Below are positions 60,800 through 64,000 of a stretch of 64,000 bases of DNA, in pieces. Position numbers and translations under genes: made by a program. Position 1 is the stretch's first letter. Every line of letters starts with the position of its first letter. Location of the stretch: NCBI RefSeq assembly GCF_015840915.1, contig NZ_CP060398.1:3100001-3164000 (forward strand). The letters are read 5' to 3'. Source of the stretch: Synechococcus sp. CBW1002. Its GTDB lineage: Bacteria; Cyanobacteriota; Cyanobacteriia; PCC-6307; Cyanobiaceae. The notes beneath the pieces are model-generated. The model did not search any database. It was not told where the DNA came from and saw nothing but the letters and a program-made list of their open reading frames with translations.

Positions 60800-61177
60800 A
60801 TGCCACCCAGACAGCCCGAACAGGCACCTCCGCCAGGCCAAGGCGTTCCGATCGAGGCCGCAGCCTCGGGTGAGGCGGCATCAGGTGATGCCGTGAAGGA
60901 CGTTGGTGGACATGACCATCCGGGACAGGAAGACGCGGCAACCGCGATTCCCCAGGAACCCGAGACGGTTGCTCTCCAGATTGGAGCGAGGGTCGAGGTA
61001 TGCCGGCCCTTGCGCTATCTGAAGACTTCTGACCCGATGCCGATGTTGCGCCCCCCCGATCTGGTCGATCCGGGCGAGGTCGGCACGGTCACGGCCATCC
61101 GGATGATGGGTCAGGTCTCGGTGCGATTCCGTCGCGGCAGCTTCCTGATCAACAGCGATGATCTGAAGCTCTGCTGA
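60800..61177 (+). CDS. sipA: SipA family protein (DUF3148)
   Basis: 125 residues. The C-terminal ~65 are the SipA-like SH3-type barrel: IGARVEVCRPLRYLKTSDPMPMLRP, then DPGEVGTVTAI and RFRRGSFLINSDDL. In Synechococcus elongatus SipA binds and stimulates the histidine kinase NblS (Hik33) and modulates high-light and nutrient-stress responses. The N-terminal ~60 residues are Ala/Glu/Pro-rich and probably disordered, longer than in the type protein. Divergent from bioY. Confidence 0.8.
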   Translation: MPPRQPEQAPPPGQGVPIEAAASGEAASGDAVKDVGGHDHPGQEDAATAIPQEPETVALQIGARVEVCRPLRYLKTSDPMPMLRPPDLVDPGEVGTVTAIRMMGQVSVRFRRGSFLINSDDLKLC

Positions 61178-61232
61178 GCATCTGAGCAACCTCGCTGACC
61201 AGCTCAGACCGAGTCAGGGCAAGGCGACACCG

Positions 61233-62534
61233 TCAGGTCGATAATGGGTGGGCTGTCCAGACGGCTGCGGCTCCTTCCAACGCCGCGGTCGGTCCACAGA
61301 GGCTGAGGTGGGGGCGGCGCAGGCAACGCTGTGCCGCTGCCTGAAGGGCTGCACCATCGAACTGGCCGGCTCGCTCCAGGGCCTGGTCCACGTAATCCGT
61401 GGGAAGTCCATGGCCCAACACCAGGGCCAGACGGTCGGCGATCTGGCCGCAGGTCTGCCGGCCCATGGCGTCCTGACCACGGAACTTGGCCAGGGCCAGC
61501 TCCAGTTCCTCAGCGTCCAGCGGGTGCTCCAGCAGTCGCTGCCATTCGTCCAGCAGCGAGCGGCAGGCATCGGCGGCGCGATCGGCCGACGTGGAGAGGT
61601 GGAACACGAACGGGGCGGCGCCGCGGCGGGCGGGCAGGTGGACACCCACGTCGTAGGCCAGCCCCTGCTCTTCGCGCATCACGACGAACAGGCGGCTGGA
61701 CATCCCCATGCCCAGATGGCTGTGCAGCAGCCGCAGGGCCAGACCATCCTGTTCGCCCAGGGGCACGGTGGCTGCACCGAGCATCAGCACCATCTGTTCG
61801 GTGTCCTGGGAACAGAGGGCCAGGCGCTCCCCCGGCCGCCCCAGGGGACCAGTCCCCTTCAACGGCGCCTGGCTGCTCCAGGGTGACGCCTCCAGGCTGC
61901 GCTGCAGAAGCGTGATCAACGACTGAGGCACATCACCGCAGAGCACCAGCACGGCGCCGTGCGCCCCGAGGGTCTGGCGCAGCGGATCCAGGGCCTCCAG
62001 CTCCAGGCCCTGCAGGTCCGCCTCGAGCCCCAGGGGGTCATGACCGTAGGGCCCGTTCCCATAAAGCTGCTGGCGTAGACGGTCGTGGCAGAGCTGGAAC
62101 GGATCCTCCTTCTGGCGCTGCAGGGCCTGCAGATTGAGCTGCCGCTCCAGCTCAAACTGATCGGCCCGCAGCCAGGGGCTCTGCACCATGGTCAGCAGCA
62201 GCGGCAGGAGTAGATCGGCATCCTCCCTGGCGCATTTGAGGCTCAGCAGCACGTTGTCTTCGGAGGCCTCGCAGCGGAGCGCGGCGCCGCATCCCTCCAC
62301 CAGATCGGCGAGGGCTTCCGGACCCAGGTCGCCGCAGCCGCGGGTCATCAGGCCAGCCAGGATCTGGTGGGCACCGCAAGCTCCCGCTGGATCGAGGCTG
62401 CTGCCTCCCCGGATCCAGAGCCGTGCCGACAGGATTGCCGGCCCGGGGCGATGGACCACCGCAAGGGGCAGGCCGCCTGGTAGCAGCATGGTCTCCGGCG
62501 TGGTGCGGAACAAAGACAACGTCGCGAGGGGCAT
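61233..62534 (-). CDS. M16 family peptidase-like protein, degenerate zinc site
   Basis: 433 residues with the two-fold M16 layout, but the HxxEH motif is lost. The equivalent position reads GAHQILAGLMTRG, keeping the first His only, so it is a non-catalytic partner (as the beta subunit of mitochondrial processing peptidase or the YmfF-type pairs). The YGNGPYGHDPLG segment and the GMSSRLFVVMREEQGLAYDVG R/Y region match the family. Its start overlaps the stop of the active partner by one base (TGATG). Confidence 0.9.
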   Translation of the reverse strand: MPLATLSLFRTTPETMLLPGGLPLAVVHRPGPAILSARLWIRGGSSLDPAGACGAHQILAGLMTRGCGDLGPEALADLVEGCGAALRCEASEDNVLLSLKCAREDADLLLPLLLTMVQSPWLRADQFELERQLNLQALQRQKEDPFQLCHDRLRQQLYGNGPYGHDPLGLEADLQGLELEALDPLRQTLGAHGAVLVLCGDVPQSLITLLQRSLEASPWSSQAPLKGTGPLGRPGERLALCSQDTEQMVLMLGAATVPLGEQDGLALRLLHSHLGMGMSSRLFVVMREEQGLAYDVGVHLPARRGAAPFVFHLSTSADRAADACRSLLDEWQRLLEHPLDAEELELALAKFRGQDAMGRQTCGQIADRLALVLGHGLPTDYVDQALERAGQFDGAALQAAAQRCLRRPHLSLCGPTAALEGAAAVWTAHPLST

Positions 62535-63829
62535 CAGGCGGGAACGGCTTCCAGCACGCAGGCCAGGGCTGGATCAAACAGGGGCAGCATGCTCCGCTGC
62601 AGGCGAGCGGGGCTCCAGGTCTCGAGCAGCTGCAGGGGGTGCTCGAGAGGAGCATGGCGGCCCCAGAGCCCATTGGCGCCGATCAGTCCGGCTACCCCAC
62701 CAGCGGCTTCGAGCCCGAATCGATAGGCATGCGCCACCAGGCGCCGACTTCGCTGCCACTCGGCCTCCGGCAGGGCCGTCTCGCCGAGCTCCTGCCACAC
62801 CTGGGCTATCACCCGGCGCACTTCCGGCAGATCCTCGGGCTCGCACACCGCTTCCAGCAGGGCCAGGCTGCCGCACTCGAGCACGTGCAGGTCGAGATCG
62901 ACGCTCTCAACGATCCGCAGATCTTCCCGCAACCGATCCACCAGCCGGCTGCGACGCCCCTCCGCCAGGGCGGTGGTGAGCAGGTCGGCGCCCATCACGG
63001 CCTCCTGCTCAACGGCCGCGGGCAGGGCCCAGGCCATCAGCAGGCGGGCAGCTTCCAGCCTGGGGATGGCGAGACGGTGGACTCCAGGGCGGAGACGCAG
63101 GGCCGGCGGCGAGGGTGGATCGCTGCTGGCGTCGAGCTCGGCCAGGGCACTGCCGCTCAGCCGATCGAACCGCTGGTCCGCGGCCAGGGGACCCGTCTCC
63201 AGGCAGCCGCTGAGGGCCAGGATGCAACGGTCTGCCCCATAGAGCCGCCGCTGGAACTCGCCCATCACAGCGGGCGTGTGCTGCAGCAGGGCGTCGCGGC
63301 GGCCCAGGATCGGCAATCCATAGGGGTGATCCGGGCAGGCCAGAGTGAGCAGGCGCTGCATGGCGATCTCCTCGGGCTGGTCTTCGCTCTGGGCCAGTTC
63401 CTCCAGCACCACCTGGCGCTCCATGGCGAAGGCCTCCTCCTCCAGGCGAGGGCGCAGCACCAGATCCAGCAGCAGATCGAGGGCCTGATCGGCCGCGTCG
63501 GGTGGAATCAGCACGTGATAGTGCACGTCATCGAAGCCGGTGGCGGCATTGCTGCTGCCACCCAGGGCCTCGATGCGCCGGTCAAACTCACCGGCCTCGA
63601 GGTGGGCACTGCCCTTGAACACCATGTGCTCGAGAAAGTGGGCCACACCGCTCTCCTGCGGAGCCTCCCAGGCACTGCCGGCCCGGCACCAGAGGTTGAG
63701 GCAGATGAGCGGCGCGTCCGGCAGGGACAGGCTGACCACCGGAGCCCCGTTGGCGAGATGGTCGAGCTGAGGGGGCGCCAGCTCCGGCAGCAGCAGCGGC
63801 GACGCCCCCTGGGGCACGGCAACGGGCAC
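62534..63829 (-). CDS. M16 family zinc peptidase
   Basis: About 431 residues from GTG 63829. Active-site HFLEH at 64-68 (GVAHFLEHMVFKG) with the downstream Glu near 144 (VLEELAQSED), plus LGGSSNAATGFDDVHY and DHPYGLPILG in the usual order. It probably forms a heterodimer with the neighbouring degenerate paralogue to degrade peptides (such as leader peptides). The frame stays open to 63910, but that would overlap the pcyA start. GTG at 63817 is another candidate. Confidence 0.92.
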   Translation of the reverse strand: MPVAVPQGASPLLLPELAPPQLDHLANGAPVVSLSLPDAPLICLNLWCRAGSAWEAPQESGVAHFLEHMVFKGSAHLEAGEFDRRIEALGGSSNAATGFDDVHYHVLIPPDAADQALDLLLDLVLRPRLEEEAFAMERQVVLEELAQSEDQPEEIAMQRLLTLACPDHPYGLPILGRRDALLQHTPAVMGEFQRRLYGADRCILALSGCLETGPLAADQRFDRLSGSALAELDASSDPPSPPALRLRPGVHRLAIPRLEAARLLMAWALPAAVEQEAVMGADLLTTALAEGRRSRLVDRLREDLRIVESVDLDLHVLECGSLALLEAVCEPEDLPEVRRVIAQVWQELGETALPEAEWQRSRRLVAHAYRFGLEAAGGVAGLIGANGLWGRHAPLEHPLQLLETWSPARLQRSMLPLFDPALACVLEAVPA

Positions 63830-63899
63830 GGTGGCAGACGCATGGCAGGATCTGCATTCTGCTGCTGCCCACGGCGGCACGCGCCCGTCCCTGCCGCCC

Positions 63900-64000
63900 A
63901 TGCCCACCACCGAGGCCCAGCGCGCCGAGGGTGTCCATCCCCTGGTGGATGCTCTGGCCGAGAGAATCCGCCAGCAATGGGCGCTCCTGCCGGAGCTGGC
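63900..64000 (+). CDS. pcyA: phycocyanobilin:ferredoxin oxidoreductase, N-terminal fragment
   Basis: ATG at 63900 opens a frame that runs off the right edge; 33 residues are visible. The segment HPLVDALAERIRQQWALLPEL matches the PcyA N-terminus (HPLVxALAxRIxxxW) in spacing and residues. PcyA reduces biliverdin to phycocyanobilin, the chromophore of the allophycocyanin made by apcF in this window. The identification rests on a short piece and should be read as probable. Confidence 0.7.
   Translation, partial: MPTTEAQRAEGVHPLVDALAERIRQQWALLPEL

Noticed and set aside
1-64000. CRISPR arrays, insertion sequences, prophage genes, rRNA operons
   Set aside because: None was seen: no regularly spaced repeats, transposase motifs, phage structural genes or rRNA-like stretches.

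Overview
The window is a gene-dense, GC-rich cyanobacterial chromosome segment. Phycobilisome and photosystem genes identify the group: apcF, the start of pcyA, psb28, petJ (cytochrome c6), gun4 and sipA, together with many short proteins of the kind seen in unicellular Synechococcus/Cyanobium-type picocyanobacteria. The high GC, and the presence of HIP1 octamers in modest number, fit a freshwater or coastal Cyanobium-like lineage better than an open-ocean one. This lineage placement is inference. No rRNA, tRNA, CRISPR array, prophage or insertion sequence was seen.

Layout. 1-7.8 kb: a TamB-like gene running off the left edge, ycf51, small unknowns, a CocE/NonD hydrolase and glgB. 7.8-8.3 kb: an AT-richer intergenic stretch. 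8.3-16.3 kb: hemE, an SDR oxidoreductase, petJ with a possible operator and a strong terminator, a Nif11-like small protein, secreted unknowns, clpB and yjbQ. 16.3-24.9 kb is the most accessory-looking part. It holds a DCC protein, a Na/Pi symporter, a decayed acetate kinase remnant, about 1 kb without convincing genes, a PilZ protein, a DUF4079 membrane protein and a cellulose-synthase-like glycosyltransferase interrupted by one in-frame TGA. 25-35 kb: malic enzyme, type III glutamine synthetase (glnN), an M23 peptidase/DUF2808 pair, a GST-like protein, and a PII protein divergent from an ammonium transporter. 35-43 kb: a pentapeptide protein, yraN, rsmA, ispE, pdhB, secD and secF. 43-55 kb: two AI-2E family permeases, psb28, mnmH, gun4, a methyltransferase, a glutamine-synthetase-like protein, apcF, an alanine-glyoxylate aminotransferase, tadA and a group II decarboxylase. 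55-64 kb: a four-gene overlapping operon (bioY, lspA, FHA-PBP1, DUF697 GTPase), sipA, an M16 peptidase pair and the start of pcyA.

The most striking observation is the glutamine-synthetase-like protein at 49877-51253. It aligns with cyanobacterial GlnA along its whole length, yet four of the six catalytic metal ligands and the flap glutamate are substituted, and an internal loop is missing. It looks like a maintained pseudoenzyme. The same window carries a GSIII and a PII protein lacking both known modification residues (Ser49 and Tyr51) beside amt, so nitrogen control here may be non-standard. Other points are the nonsense-interrupted BcsA-like synthase in a PilZ context, the ackA fossil, four tail-to-tail gene overlaps (one of about 155 bp), inverted repeats upstream of petJ and a methyltransferase gene, and a possible 31-residue membrane microprotein before pdhB.

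All family calls come from reading motifs and overall similarity by eye; no database search was run.
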